NCBI GenBank assembly: GCA_964036315.1
Contig: OZ038496.1
Span: 15,337,024-15,401,023, forward strand
DNA from: Acanthosepion esculentum
Taxonomy: Eukaryota; Mollusca; Cephalopoda; Sepiida; Sepiidae
Direction: 5' to 3'
Length of the DNA: 64,000 bases
Within the stretch, counting starts at the first letter, position 1; every line of letters starts with the position of its first letter. The notes under the pieces are model-generated. The model did no database searches and had not been told where the DNA came from. It was given only the letters and a program-made list of their open reading frames with translations. Position numbers and translations under genes: made by a program. Positions 10,900 through 21,964 of the stretch are shown in pieces.

Positions 10900-11750
10900 G
10901 CCACTGCAAAGACCAAGTTGGATGCACACCAAGTGGCTAATGTCCACCGGAAAACCGGACACCCGGGCATGAAAAGGACCCTGTACTTTGTTAGGTTGGT
11001 AGACCCTTGTCAAGGAATGTAAGGCGTGCCAAACCATTGACCCAGCTCCAGTGCATTGGCGAAAAGGAAAGCTAAACTTGAGGGACAACTGGAATAGGTT
11101 AGCAATGGACATCACTCACTATGATGGTAAGCACTTTCTGGCAATTATTGATTGTGGGCCTTCTCGGTTCGCAATATGGCGCCCACTACGTCAACAAGCA
11201 GCTAGAGGCAATTTTTTACGAATGCAGTCTGCCACTAGAGATATTGACCAACAATGATACAGCATTCATGTGCAAACATTTCAAAAACTTTTTGACTAAT
11301 TGGGGTGTACATTTGCGGTTCCAGTGTGCCTATGAACCTGCCAGGAATGGTATAGTAGAAAGAAGTCACCGAAGCATCAAAACCATTACAGCTATAAAGC
11401 AGTGCTCTATACCGGAGGCAGTTTACTGGTATAACATTACACCTATAGATAATCATTCGGCTACTACTGCACCAGCTGATGCACTTTATAGGTACCACAC
11501 CAGTGTATGGGGCATCGAGGCTATGTCCCCCATTGAACCTCAGAATACTCAAGGAGCATATGACGTGGGAGACATCATTTGTGTGAAAACTCCCCACGAG
11601 AGATGCACGACTAAATTTAGAATGGGTCACGTGACTCAGGTTAATAGCCCACAGTCAGTGCACGTCGATGGAGTTCCGCGTCATGTGAAGGACTTGCGTC
11701 CCTTTATGGAGTCGGTCCCGGCAGATACACAAGACAGTGATTCTGAATAG
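10900..11750 (+). pseudogene. integrase remnant (DD35E with D to N)
   Basis: N-terminal HHCC finger: the two His are in HQVANVHRKTGHPG (near 10930) and the two Cys in ECKACQ (near 11020-11030), with a frameshift between. Core: first Asp in LAMDITHYDG (11108-11110). The second catalytic position reads TNNDTAF, with Asn at 11250-11252, and the catalytic Glu is in NGIVERSHR (11358-11360). Exactly 35 residues separate the Asn and the Glu, so the Asn occupies the catalytic Asp position. The C-terminal part (contains HVTQVNSPQSVHVDG) resembles the gypsy chromatin-proximal tail. The frameshift and the D-to-N change both inactivate it. Confidence 0.88.
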
Positions 11751-12003
11751 AGTGAGCGGTTAGTAAATTTGAGATCAACCCCATTAGGAGAAACTGATCA
11801 CTCTCTTGATACTGAATCTGTTACAGACGACACAAACGGGGAAGACGACTCCCCAACTGTTAACGTCCAAAATACTAATGTGGTATATCCTGCTAGCTCC
11901 CTTGATGACAGTTCATCTGAAGATGAAGCTTGTGTTGCTCCACTCCAAGGCGAAGTACCCGGCAAAAGCAACCTGCTCGCAACTGTATGTTTTGTGATCA
12001 TGA
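11751..12003 (+). pseudogene. acidic C-terminal tail of Pol
   Basis: In the same frame as the integrase block after a TAG at 11748-11750. The text is rich in Asp, Glu, Ser and Thr (contains SLDTESVTDDTNGEDDSP and DDSSSEDEA) and runs up to the polypurine tract. It is probably the disordered end of the polyprotein, now cut off by the stop. Confidence 0.6.
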
Positions 12004-12007
12004 GATC

Positions 12008-12017
12008 AGAGGGGGAG
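12008..12017 (+). promoter_or_regulatory. polypurine tract
   Basis: AGAGGGGGAG directly abuts the TGTGGTG start of the 3' LTR, the expected position and composition for the plus-strand DNA primer. Confidence 0.85.
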
Positions 12018-12466
12018 TGTGGTGAACAGCCCCATAGAAGCAAGTGAGTCAGAGTGGCTTGCATCTGGTGCATAGGAAAATAAGGGTCTTACCTTAACGT
12101 GCAGCATGTGACATCAGCAGGTTTGCTCCGTAAAAATGGCATTACTCTCCCGTCCAGCAATTCTAGCAGTATGTGCAGTAATGAGGGTTATTGTACAGTT
12201 TGGCATGCTTCCACCAATAGCAAGTCTGGTGCTGAATAGTCAAATTGGAGGAGGCAATTTGCCTGTGTAACCGAGAATAAAAGCAAAGAATGCTGATTGG
12301 TTGGTCAACCGCGGTGCTGGCCTGATAAAAGAGGGCTGGAGCAGTGAAAACGGGGAGAACGGCTATACGTAGTGACGTATTCAGAAAGCGAGGACGGTGA
12401 ATTGAACCAGCGGTATTTTGATTTGTACAAGTGACATTGCAGCAATACAGACTTATTTAAACAACA
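12018..12466 (+). repeat. 3' LTR, complete
   Basis: 449 bp, TG...CA. It includes the 59-bp U5-like end lacking from the 5' LTR (12408-12466, ending TTTAAACAACA). It contains the same CCAAT-type (GATTGG) and TATA-like (TGATAAAAG) boxes. It is followed by the CTTTC target duplication. Confidence 0.9.
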
Positions 12467-12471
12467 CTTTC

Positions 12472-13000
12472 TCCTGCCAAGTTTATAGTGTATGTGGGGA
12501 GAAGGCTGCAAGGGAGTCAGAAATTATCCAGAAAACATTAGTAACATCTTGGTCATAGAAAATTTAAGAATTAGATTACTTCAGAATTTCCAATAACACA
12601 AAATTTGGAGCTTTTTCATTAAACATCATCAAGCAAGGTTCTAGTAGCCTTTAAAGTACACTCACTCATTCAAATTTCTGAAAAGGCATATTGTCTCAGT
12701 TTCATAACCGAAAAGTAAAAGCAATTTCTAATGGATTTTTATTTTTAATCCAGCCTATTATCATTACTTCAATCGTTATTTTTAGTGGATACCTATATTG
12801 GAGTAGAATGTCCCATTTTTTAAAAAAAACTGTTTATTTTGTTTACTGGCATGCACATTCAAGAAATCACTGTAAGGAATTTGCATTTTTTATTTGTGTT
12901 AGTTGTTATATTGTTATTTCAGTAAATAAGGAACCTTGTTTAAATAATATAACATTAACTTCATCGTTTTTCTATAAACCTTAAGACCAAGGTAACCTTC
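12472..13000. other. no gene recognised
   Basis: AT-rich unique-looking DNA. The 97-codon open frame at 12691-12984 is hydrophobic by composition and has no supporting context. Confidence 0.4.
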
Positions 13001-13004
13001 TGAA

Positions 13005-13130
13005 CAGAGCAGTCTGAGGTCGCGATAATTTATTATAATACATTTGATATCATGGCTCTCCTTTGAGACACTGCATAGTTAACTGGCCTGCTCCCCTCAA
13101 AAGGTTACTGACCCCTACTTTAGACCAATC
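13005..13130. mobile_element. possible hAT-type terminal remnant
   Basis: The phrase CTCAAAAGGTTACTGACCCC followed by a TTTAGACC end resembles the terminal inverted repeat of widespread hAT elements (a GGTCNGCAACC-type end in the reverse direction). The opposite end is not found. Family assignment is from general resemblance only. Confidence 0.3.
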
Positions 13131-13204
13131 AGCTATGGAATGCCTCAGAGACAAGCAAGAAAAATCTTAATGGGAAGATGCTTCTTTAAGGTAAATAAAA
13201 CCTT

Positions 13205-13315
13205 GTTTGGTTGTGAGGTGCTCTGTAGCCAAGTGATCTAAAGCCTGCTAGATCAGGCAGTGGTTCTTCCTACAAAGGGGGTCACAAGTTCAAATCCTTC
13301 CAAAGTGCACATTTA
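13205..13315 (+). mobile_element. tRNA-derived SINE head
   Basis: A-box-like TAGCCAAGTGATCTAAAGC near 13229 and a strong B box AGTTCAAATCC near 13288 are spaced as in tRNA-derived pol III promoters. The following sequence runs into AT-rich DNA without a clear tail. Confidence 0.55.
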
Positions 13316-13439
13316 GATAAATAATTTTTAAAAAACAGAACATTCTACTCAAATACAGGTATCCACTAAAAATAACATCTGAAATAATAAATTAAATAAC
13401 CATGATATTTTATATGTACAGACCAGTGGGGCACATGCT

Positions 13440-13640
13440 GATGGATATACCTGCATGCTCACACACAATGGAAGAGAGATGGAACAACAACTTTGCATTA
13501 TTTTTCAACACAATAAAAAAAAAAAAAAGAAGTGCTGATATCTCCCTGATGAGTGGCATAAGAGTGCTGATATTCAGCAATTGCTGGAGAGTCCACCTAT
13601 GAAACTCTACAGCCAGGATACAAGAAATGGAAAACCACTT
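13440..13640 (+). repeat. unclassified composite repeat
   Basis: GC-richer block with internal duplications (GTGCTGATAT and GTGCTGATATTC) separated by a 14-A run. It contains CTGATGAG and a downstream GAAAC 45 bases later, but these do not make a hammerhead fold. Looks like dispersed repeat; no second copy found in the window. Confidence 0.3.
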
Positions 13641-13699
13641 AAGCTAAGTGGCTTCCCGTAGTCTTATGGTAAGACAAAACTAGTGGTTTCCCGGATGGA

Positions 13700-13950
13700 A
13701 AAAGGGCACACACATTTAGTTCCTGCTGGGTTGCATATTTTCTGTAGTAGAACTCAAAAAAGAAAAAAAGATGCCTACTCAAACGCTTATATTCAACTGG
13801 CTTATGGTTAGGTAAACAAGTCAGCCACTTCAACAAAGTGTCTTTGAACCTTATTTTATTCAGATTATTAGTTTCTTTCGTTGAATATGACAAAGCATTA
13901 TTATGCATAACAATCATCATTTTGAAAGCATTTGGCCCCTTCTTCAACCA
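13700..13950 (-). pseudogene. Tc1-like transposase C-terminal remnant
   Basis: The minus-strand frame reads MIVMHNNALSYSTKET, equivalent to the Tc1 box with the second catalytic Asp (HDNAPSH type), here with Asn in place of the Asp. Downstream, LLKWLTCLPNHKPVEYK corresponds to the WPAxSPDLNPIENL segment, with the third catalytic residue lost. Only about 80 codons are visible. The copy is dead. Confidence 0.6.
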
Positions 13951-14053
13951 TAGATACACATGTCACTAAATTAAACTGTTAGCTTAACACCATCTGAAAC
14001 TTGCCATGAGCCCATGACTTTGCCTATAATCATAACCTAAAACATTACATTAC

Positions 14054-14166
14054 CTCTGTGTTGTCGACATCTTGTAAAGGCTGTTTGCCACCAATAGCCA
14101 ACAAGCCAAGAGGAACATGGTATTCATTGGTAAAAAGAATGGTTAACAAATCATTTTTATTGTATT
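14054..14166 (-). CDS. candidate internal exon, unidentified gene
   Basis: 113-bp minus-strand exon candidate: donor GAG|GTAATG at the low-coordinate end and acceptor CAACAG| at the high-coordinate end (weak pyrimidine tract). Phase is two leading bases plus 37 codons, ending on a codon boundary. The 37 residues (contain LLTILFTNEYHVPLGLLAIG) have clear protein-like composition in otherwise AT-rich DNA. It lies about 13.7 kb downstream of the exon at 27877-27956 in the same orientation, and phases require at least one intervening exon that I could not find. I do not recognise the family. Confidence 0.5.
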
Positions 14167-14169
14167 CTG

Positions 14170-14791
14170 TTGCTCATTGCTTTCAAGCCTAATGATCAGT
14201 TTTACATATTTTGCCAGTTGATTTAGTGTTCAACACTATTCTTTTCAATACTTGCGCCTTACACTTTAAAATTTCATAACATGACAGACAACTTTTTTTG
14301 TTTTTATTTTTTTTTTAAACTTCTCTCTTGATATGGAACACTTGAGAGAGATTAAGTTCTCATCTTGCCCTTATCAAACCTGTATCAGCATTGTTCAGGA
14401 TCTTCAATGGGCTTCAGTTTACTTGTATTTGCTAATCATTTTTACAATTTGCAACATTCTGTTGTAATCTTTGACATTATTAAACATTTCTGTTTATTCT
14501 GACAACCCATCCTAAGGCTTGAAGCTCACAACACAGCTGTTAATTTGAGAATTCAAAATTCAGGACATTTCAAACAAAATATCTGTCATATGTTTATATC
14601 TATACCAAAAGAAATGTCTTTCATCTTGACTGTGTAGATATGTTATCTTTCAGCAAACAAAAATTTCAATTCCAATAAGTTTTATTGGATCTTTTAGATG
14701 TTGTATTGGAGACTCCTTCAATTTGTGTCTTTCTCATAAGAAAGTAGGAATGAAACAATTCCCCATCTCTTTTTGGCTTCCATATTTCAAA

Positions 14792-14828
<37 letters not shown>

Positions 14829-15480
14829 ATGAACAAGCTTTTGTTGGTGGACTAAAATAATGTGAACTGACATTTTACAGGGATCCTTAAAAAGGAATTT
14901 TACAGAAATATGTTCAAATCAGAATTTTTTTGTCTATCCTTTTTTTAATCTTAAATTTTGTTTGCCAAAACTTTTAGGGGATAGGAAGGGGCTTTTTAAA
15001 ATAGCATATACTAATGAGTAATTAACTATACCTGTTAATAACCATACAAAAAGTTCAGTGCTAAAACATTAATAAAATCAGTTAGGAAATTATCTTAGGC
15101 AAAGTTAACAAGGGAGTACGCCCATTACTACACATTAATACCGCCAACACAAAGACATTAACAGTGAAAATCAGTTCACTTCAATTCAGCTCCACCTAAT
15201 TAACAGAAAATAATTTAAGAAAAAATAATTTTCATCACCAACATGTCAAATTTTAGTAGAGAACAATAGAAAAATAAATTTTGCATGGCCCAATGGATAC
15301 AAGTGTTTGTTACATGATCCAAAAAGTGACTTAACCCAAACAGTTACCTGGCCACAGCAAAGGGAACAAAAACGGAGTTGAGTCACTAAGGATAATTAAG
15401 TGAAACAGATATCCAGAAGCATAGCACATATAATTAAAACAATCTACCTCTGTGGACTAAAGAGTTCAGTTCAAAATTCC
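14170..15480. other. intron-like AT-rich DNA
   Basis: T-rich tract around 14797-14823 and scattered A/T runs; no ORF, RNA gene or repeat family recognised. Confidence 0.5.
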
Positions 15481-15484
15481 AACT

Positions 15485-15595
15485 AATATTACCTGAAGAA
15501 AGCGGAAGTGTACAACAGCTGAAATGTGAATACAGCAATAAAGACAAGGACAACAGTCCGAATAATGTAAATACATTTCATCTATAAAAGTTATA
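15485..15595 (+). mobile_element. Penelope-like tail, decayed hammerhead-like
   Basis: ACCTGAAGAAAGCGGAAGTG is followed by CAGCTGAAATGTG and then GACAAGGACAACAGTCCGAA TAATGTAAATA. The tail matches 43365-43395 almost exactly (GACAATAGTCCGAATAATG). The CTGAAGA ... GAAA spacing resembles a hammerhead core, but stem II pairing is poor here. Family assignment to Penelope-like ends is by comparison with 24530-24610 and 57540-57600. Confidence 0.4.
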
Positions 15596-15599
15596 TATA

Positions 15600-16390
15600 A
15601 AAAAAAAAAAAAAAAAAAAAAAAAATGGTAAGTATTAAAGTCAAACACATTTGTTAGCAATAACAAATGTCCTGGTTCAGTTAAAATTCAGAAAGTGTGT
15701 TTTAAATTATTTCAGATCAGGTTTTTAAAAGTGAATTCTTAATGTGTGTTTATATTTAATAGTGTAATTGATAAAGTATCTTTTCTACCAAAGGTAAGTA
15801 ATTTAACCAAGGTCTGTATTAAGAGAAGTAAAGATTTTCCAGATAGTCTTTCCTCTATAAAGAATTTTGCTTCAGTCACCACATTAAAATTCTCAATTGT
15901 GTAACTGGTTAATTCTTTTAAATTAGGCTGCTTAATTAATCAAAAACTAAGAATAGCATTTTCACTTTGGTGTCTAGAATAAAAAGGCAAAAGGTAACAT
16001 TGTTGGTAGATTCATTTACAAACTTTGAAGCAGTCATCTCCTGCACATGTCTTCTGAGCTATGCACATTGTAATTAAATACCCAGTAAGAAAAATATGTG
16101 CAACAGATGGCATGGATCTTCTACCAAAGAAGATCTATTCTTTACTTGTCATTCTAATGCAATTATAGTCTGGCATTTGAACTAAGTAAAAATAAATACA
16201 GGCAAGTCTTAGCCAAGCCTTTTGTCTGTGAGACTTATATAATCGTAAAGTTTATAATTCCTTAGTATAAATTATAAAATTTCTCATTTTCAATTACTGA
16301 ATGATAATTTTAATCAGAAAATGATTTGTTCTCATTACTTCATTTTATAAACAAAATCTTGTTTCTTATGCACCATTTGTAACAAAGAAA
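15600..16390. other. intron-like AT-rich DNA
   Basis: A run of about 26 A at 15599-15625 and a TG microsatellite at 16394-16414. A GC-richer patch at 16030-16140 is not convincingly coding on either strand. Confidence 0.4.
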
Positions 16391-16419
16391 CTTGTGTGTG
16401 TGTGTGTGTGTGTGTATTT

Positions 16420-17000
16420 GTGCAGCAGTCCCTCTTTTATACAAGTTTCATTAAAAACGACTAGCAAGGTACTGCAGTTAAGTTTTTTATTTAATTTTTC
16501 TTATGTTCTAATAATTTTCTTCTTTCCTGGACATAAATTATGTAGAAATTGTCCAAATGTTTTGTATATCTCAGTAATACTTTTAGCTATTATTAAAGAT
16601 GATTTTCTTTTTAGTTTTAACAATGTATGGATTGTTTTATGTATATATCTATGAGTTATAAGAATGTTTTATTTTCCAAACATGGTCAGCACATTGTGGC
16701 CATGTACATAGTTGATATTATTGAGTGTTGACTTTTCTTTTTATTTATTAATAATGCTTCCATTGTTTTTAACCATTTTTTTTAATATATATTTTTTATA
16801 TGTGGATGAGGCTATTATATATTTGTATTATCAACAAGTAAGTTGAAGATAGAGTTTGATATGTCTCCATGAGTGTATAAATGACACCAAATTGAGCTAT
16901 GGTCAGAGAGATGTAATGCGAGTCTTCCTGTTAGGATGATATAGCATATCCAATATAATTATTTATGAATTTGGATTGATCAGGAACACAGTACCTTGTC
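16420..17000. mobile_element. long-TIR foldback element, copy 1
   Basis: Starts GCAGCAGTCCCTCTTTTATA and continues with CATTAAAAACGACTAGCAAGGTACTGCAG, a sequence shared with 26103 and 52088. A partial inverted partner (AGTACCTTGTCAGTGG) lies near 16989-17006. The interior (16550-16740) matches 52200-52390. No transposase is visible, so the family is non-autonomous. Confidence 0.55.
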
Positions 17001-17002
17001 AG

Positions 17003-17195
17003 TGGTGTAATGGTTTGCATCTCAGATAAGGAAAATGGCAAGCCAAGTTTCAATTCCCAGAGTTTATTACATTCATTTTGTATAAATACACTTGACCTTA
17101 TGAAGCCATCTCCTCTTCTCACAGCTATGTTAAATAGCAGGACAGACTTTAACCTTGGTTGGCAACCAGTCTAGAAGAACCACTCTGAATTAAAA
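17003..17195 (+). mobile_element. tRNA-derived SINE, family A
   Basis: A-box-like GTGGTGTAATGGTTTGC and B-box AGTTTCAATTCCC (near 17048), followed by the family-A body with CTCACAGCTATGTTAAATAG CAGGACAGAC and TTGGTTGGCAACCAGTCTAG. The same body recurs at 31695, 49095, 50218, 56280, 57125 and 61760, which defines the family from the window alone. Confidence 0.75.
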
Positions 17196-17199
17196 ACTT

Positions 17200-18000
17200 G
17201 CAGAGAGGTGTATGGAGATTTTGTGGCCCACTGTGCAATAGTTGTTATCAGTTATTGGTGGTTTGTTCTGCACAAGCCTTCACCACTATAATCAAATCAT
17301 GTGTAGGTAGTCTGGTGGTTCAGTTCTAAGAACTGAATTGTTAAGCCCTCGTACATAAAAATCAGTAAGAGAGTTCCAACATAATACACACACTTCATAC
17401 AGTTCTTCACATTCCTATACTACTAAAATATAAGAAACAGTTATCTATGATGCTCCCTAAAAAAAGGCTATTTAGAAAATAGTCAAAAAGAATAATTACT
17501 TAAAAGTATTTGATTGAGAGTCATTCACTCAAGACAACAATGCTCTTAATAAAATTTACAATAGTCAATAACTACAAAAAAAAAACAACATCTTGCTTCA
17601 TAATAATAGCCGAGTCAAGAAGAGACTAAATTCATAATTTTTAACAAGGAATCTATTTTCTGATAAATCATTAAAAACACCTGTTCACTGACAATTAACT
17701 AACACTTCATTGAAACCAGTCTAGCTTAATGAAATAGGTGTCAGCAGGTAAGCAGTTCACAAAAGGATAATCTTTTAGCTACTGCATTAAATGCCTATAC
17801 ATAAACATATACCATTATCTATAAGAGAGCTTCTAACGGAGCCATCAGAAATCATCAGGTCATGGCCTTAGAGTTTTAATAACAGTACTTCCTCTTCCTC
17901 AAACAAATATTGAACAGTTAGATTCAGTAATCAAGGTTTTTTTCAGTTGCTTTCCATAGCAACTGTTCTGATGAGCTTTTTTTTCTAGTGCCCCGACTAC
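17200..18000. other. no gene recognised
   Basis: AT-rich DNA. A short perfect-looking inverted pair around CAGTTCTAAGAACTG at 17320-17334 is the only structure noticed. Confidence 0.4.
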
Positions 18001-18004
18001 ATAA

Positions 18005-18220
18005 ATTTAAGTGTACTACTAGATTGGCAACTAAGTTTCACCATGTTACTGTTGAACTAGCTAAATGCAACTGCTACTTCTAAGTTTCTTTTTCTTACAC
18101 TTCCAGCCTATAGAACTTCCTTTCAATTTTTTGCTTCCTTGATAACTACAATGTTCAAAAATTTAAATGCAACATCAATCACTATCTTCTGTCTTCTTGA
18201 AACCTGTTCCTTTTTTGTGC
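18005..18220 (+). mobile_element. jockey-like LINE 3' fragment
   Basis: Resembles the 3' end of the LINE at 58770-59490: both carry a TTCAAAATTTAAATGCAA-type segment (18154-18172 and 59426-59443) followed by ATCAxTxxTATCxTCxGTCT and CTTGAA. Coding text is badly decayed. Confidence 0.45.
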
Positions 18221-18330
18221 TTTCCTCAATTCTCACCATTCTCAATCTTCTAATTCTCTTTCACTCCCTATAACCTCCCTGCATTCTAGTGGAATTATTG
18301 CCTTGCTTGGGGTGAAACAATTAAGAAAAA
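18195..18330 (-). repeat. repeat X fragment
   Basis: CTCTTTCACTCCCTATAACC and GCCTTGCTTGGGGTGAAAC match the minus-strand repeat at 26940-27022, and more weakly 35385-35450 and the plus-strand copy at 60255-60310. The repeat translates in part as GVKENEKTL in the better copies. Confidence 0.5.
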
Positions 18331-18334
18331 AAAA

Positions 18335-18797
18335 AGTGATTTGTTACAGTGAGCATTGACAACTCCCATTAATAGTTACTGTGTGTTGATTTTGTTTTTT
18401 TAGAGATGGTATCTCCTTGCTGTTGGCAGAGATGTTCTTCCAATTTTAAGAAGTGATCCAAAACAACAATGTGTTGTTGTACGCTTCACCATCTTTTACC
18501 ACCTCTCCACAAAATATTTTTTTAAAAATTTGTTTTTTTTTATCAAAGTTTGCTCTCCTAATTCTTACAGTACTCAGTGTTCTCAAATGGTTCCCCCGTT
18601 TAAGTTTCAGGCTTCACAGTTTTTAACATCAGTGATCAAACTAGAACTGGTACTTCTGAAACCAAACAGTAATACAATCAAACTAAATATTCCCAACTAA
18701 ATCACAATAAAAACATTTTATTATAAACCATTCTATCGCAATTACAGTTTTGGTTCCACACTTAAATTAGGCAAACATGGACCTTCATGCTTGCAAG

Positions 18798-18828
<31 letters not shown>

Positions 18829-20580
18829 GTGTCAAAAGGATGGTTTTTCAGATGACACCTCTCTTAGTTTAACCAAGTTCATTTTCAGTAACATTTGTTT
18901 TAAAAAGCAATGAATTAGAATTGTAATAAAACCTAAACAAATGAAAGTGAATTTATACAAATTTTTTTTTGTTGAGAACTTACAAAAATTTAAAACATTT
19001 ATTAGATTGTTTACAAGAATAATTTTATATTTACAACATTCTAAAAAAAACTAATACAATTAAAACTAATGTAATGCAATATTTATCAGTTTATAAAGAA
19101 ATAAATATGAAAATTTTTTATTTATCAATTTATAAACATTTACTAAATTATTACAATATGTGAACCAGCTATAAGGAAATCCTTATTTTTCATTTTTATA
19201 ACGTTTAAATCAATTGGTAATTACCCAATGCTTTGCCAACCATTCCAATAAACAATCTAATAAATAAATAGTGTTTATTATTTTGTTGTCAATTCTCAAC
19301 AACAAAGAAAATGTATAAATTTGAAGTTTTCACCGTTTAATTTTTATTACAATTCTAATCATCTCTTTAAAACAATGAACATTGCTGACGAGTGAAGGTA
19401 GTTAAAAATCATTGGAAAAATCATTCTTTTGAGACTTTTTATTTTTTTTTTGCAGTCATGAAGGTCCAAGTTAGCCAAATGACAATTCAGGAAAAATGAA
19501 AATAGGATTAAAAAAAATAAAAAATAAAAATAAATAAAAATGATTCCCATTTCCATTCCAAAATTCATTATTTCTATGAGGAATGGTTAATTAGTTTAAC
19601 AGTGTGACCTGTTCTTAAATGAAATAAAGTTATTGCAACTGACAAAAATAAACAAACATTCAAAACTGTCATGACTTAGCAACTTGTGCTAATATCAATT
19701 TGCACTGACACTTCCAACCCCTTTTCTTTCTTAATATTTTTTTTAAGAGTCCTTTCTGAACATATTAATGACAATGCAAAACATTTTTCTATGGTTGAAA
19801 GAGGGACTTCTAGTACTTATTCAAGGGAAAGTTAAGGAAGATGTATATCTTAAAAAGCAATCTACCCCAAACATAAATTATATGCATTGAAATGCTAAAA
19901 GCAATATACAAGATTATTTCACAGCTGTTTTCTTCTATTCAGAAATGAGAAGTCATGCATTAAATATCTCATTACAAATCCACTACTCATCAATGTGTGC
20001 TAAAGAAAATTGATCTTATCTGCAGAACAAATATTAGAGAAGAGGGTGGAATTATATATTTATTAGCGAATGAAATGAATAATTAAAACTAAAAATTATT
20101 CGTGTTTTGTTTGATAATGATTAAATATTAAACCCAAAGTGCAAGAAAAACAGAAAAGATGAAAGACTAACTATGCAGTATGATATTAAACACAAAGAAA
20201 AGGACAGCCAGAAACTGTAATTGATTTTGATAATAAAGTTATGTCAACAGTTCAAAAAACGTATAAATTAATCTTATAAGTATTGACATTTGAAGAAATG
20301 CAAAACAATCATTAGATAATATTGTAATTAGTTCACAGTAGAGTAATTTCCATTTGAAGCTACTCCCAACCTGTTATACTTAGTAGATAAAACAATCATC
20401 CCAAGTTACAGACCATAAGTTTATTTGCACAAGTCTGACGAAACAAATTTTATTCTGGTATTCAGATAAAATGAGCCATTATTAAAAGGATAGAAAAATT
20501 TCATTAAACTAATCAGTCAGCATCAGGTTCAGACAATATAAAAAAAGAAAAAGAAAAGGAGTCAATAAGTTTTTTTTTAA
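18335..20580. other. AT-rich intron-like DNA
   Basis: A 27-A run at about 18800-18826 and many A/T-rich stretches. No ORF with coding character, no RNA gene and no recognisable repeat family seen. Confidence 0.5.
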
Positions 20581-20589
20581 ATGATGTTC

Positions 20590-21000
20590 ACCCTGGACAA
20601 GGCCAAAAAGCCACTCAAGGTAGAGGGTGACAAATTACAGAGATACGTGGGGAAGATAACAGTTGACACTAGATATGAACAGGTTAAGATTCTAGTAATT
20701 GGGGAAGCATCCTCTTAGGAGTCAGTTCTACAAAACAGCAGTTTATGGGAAGAAGTTACTCGGGTGAAACTTACATCTCACCAATGGAATGCAAAGGGAA
20801 TGAGGGTAGCTAGCTATAGTGTACGTGGAATGGTGGATTTTAGCCATGAATGTTAGAACTAAGGAATGTAGTTCATCTGAACACTTTCTATGGAAATAGC
20901 AATAGAGTAGTGAGAAACTTGTGACATTTCGTCTGTGGGAAAGGGGTTGTAAGGTGGAAAATAATTCATCACCCAAAAGGATGCAGCGTCACTTTTAGAC
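20590..21000 (-). pseudogene. jockey-like LINE, ORF2 C-terminal fragment
   Basis: Minus-strand text TLQPLSHRRNVTSFSLLYCY and KCSDELHSLV is the conserved C-terminal region of a jockey-type LINE ORF2 (QPLSHRRxVASLSLFYKY type). It continues past a stop as the tail seen at 43055 and 51075 (LWNRLLRGCFPNY type). 5'-truncated, as usual for LINE insertions. Confidence 0.75.
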
Positions 21001-21009
21001 TATCAAAAC

Positions 21010-21960
21010 TAGAAAGTGAAGACTAGGCAGCTTGTGCCCATATATGGTAGCAGTACTCCATTTTCAACCTGATCTGACTCTCTTAAAGGTAGAGGATAGG
21101 AGGAGGAGCCAGATACTTACTGGAGCTGTACAGGGAACCAACCATTTCTCCAACATCTTCAATCAATGGATCATATGTAAGAGCTCCACTAGAGGTCGGG
21201 GGGTGAGTTTAAGTCCCAACAAGAGCACAAGCACAAGGCATGGGGCCTCCCTGGGAGAATACCTGTTCATAGCAATCAGTGTAAATTCAGGGTCTGCTCA
21301 GTGAAGAAAGAATATCACTATATAAGTGATAACAAATGTAGCAATTATTATAACGGTTTCAGGCTTTTTAATTAAAACAGATTCTTGTTCTATAATCCTG
21401 ATTCTTCTATTCAGAAGTTTATTAAAGAGGAGAATAAAAACAAAAAGAATCCGTAAACATGATACGGATCAATGGTGGTGGTTAGGGGGCACCTGCAATA
21501 CATATTACTGGTCAAAGCAGATAAGGCAACTCAAGCCAAGAAGCCTAAAAGCATCATCAAGAATACTTGTCTTTTAATTAGAGAAATATAGGATCATTTT
21601 CAGAAGCTAATTGCATAGATACACAATTACAGTAATCAAATACACAGATATGCTCAAGTAGAAATTGCTCGTTTTGAGTAAAGGTTACTTGAAAGAAATT
21701 GATGTTAAGCTCAAAATCATTAAGAAGATAGATAACATACTTAACAAGAAGACATTTTATCAATAAGTATAATCACCACTTATGTAAAAAATAAAACTGG
21801 TAACCAAGAATTTCAATATCACTGACCTAAAAAGGAATAATTTTTATGCTAATACAAATAAACCTGGTTATATGCTCTCCTGTAGGAAAATAACTTTACA
21901 TATCAATCAAGTAAAGTTATGTATGTATCAATAAGTTCAGAAACAAAATAGTTGAAAACT
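21010..21960. other. no gene; possible SINE trace
   Basis: A B-box-like GAGTTTAAGTCCC at 21203-21215 in a GC-richer patch (21080-21300) may mark a tRNA-derived SINE, but no A box or second copy is clear. The rest is AT-rich. Confidence 0.3.
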
Positions 21961-21964
21961 TTAT

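Larger units (their letters stand above)
8463..12466 (+). mobile_element. Ty3/gypsy-type LTR retrotransposon, degraded
   Basis: About 4.0 kb bounded by direct LTRs that begin TGTRGTGAACAGCCC, with the 3' LTR ending in CA. Flanking CTTTC copies (8458-8462 and 12467-12471) form the target-site duplication. Internal order is gag, zinc-knuckle remnant, retropepsin-like protease, reverse transcriptase, integrase and acidic C-terminal tail, which is the Ty3/gypsy order (RT before IN). By eye the LTRs differ at roughly 38 of about 383 aligned bases, mostly transitions, so the insertion is old. At about 4 kb it is shorter than a full element because the U5/PBS/gag start and RNase H regions are deleted. 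GC content is clearly higher than in the flanks. Confidence 0.93.

Noticed and set aside
10105..11630. Minus-strand ORFs across the LTR element
   Set aside because: They are shadows of the plus-strand gag-pol remnant and show no domain of their own.
13547..13610. CTGATGAG followed by GAAAC, a possible hammerhead
   Set aside because: The distance is too long for stem II, and flanks do not pair as stem I.
20430..20450. TCTGACGAAAC resembling the second half of a hammerhead core
   Set aside because: No CTGANGA core or pairing partner nearby.
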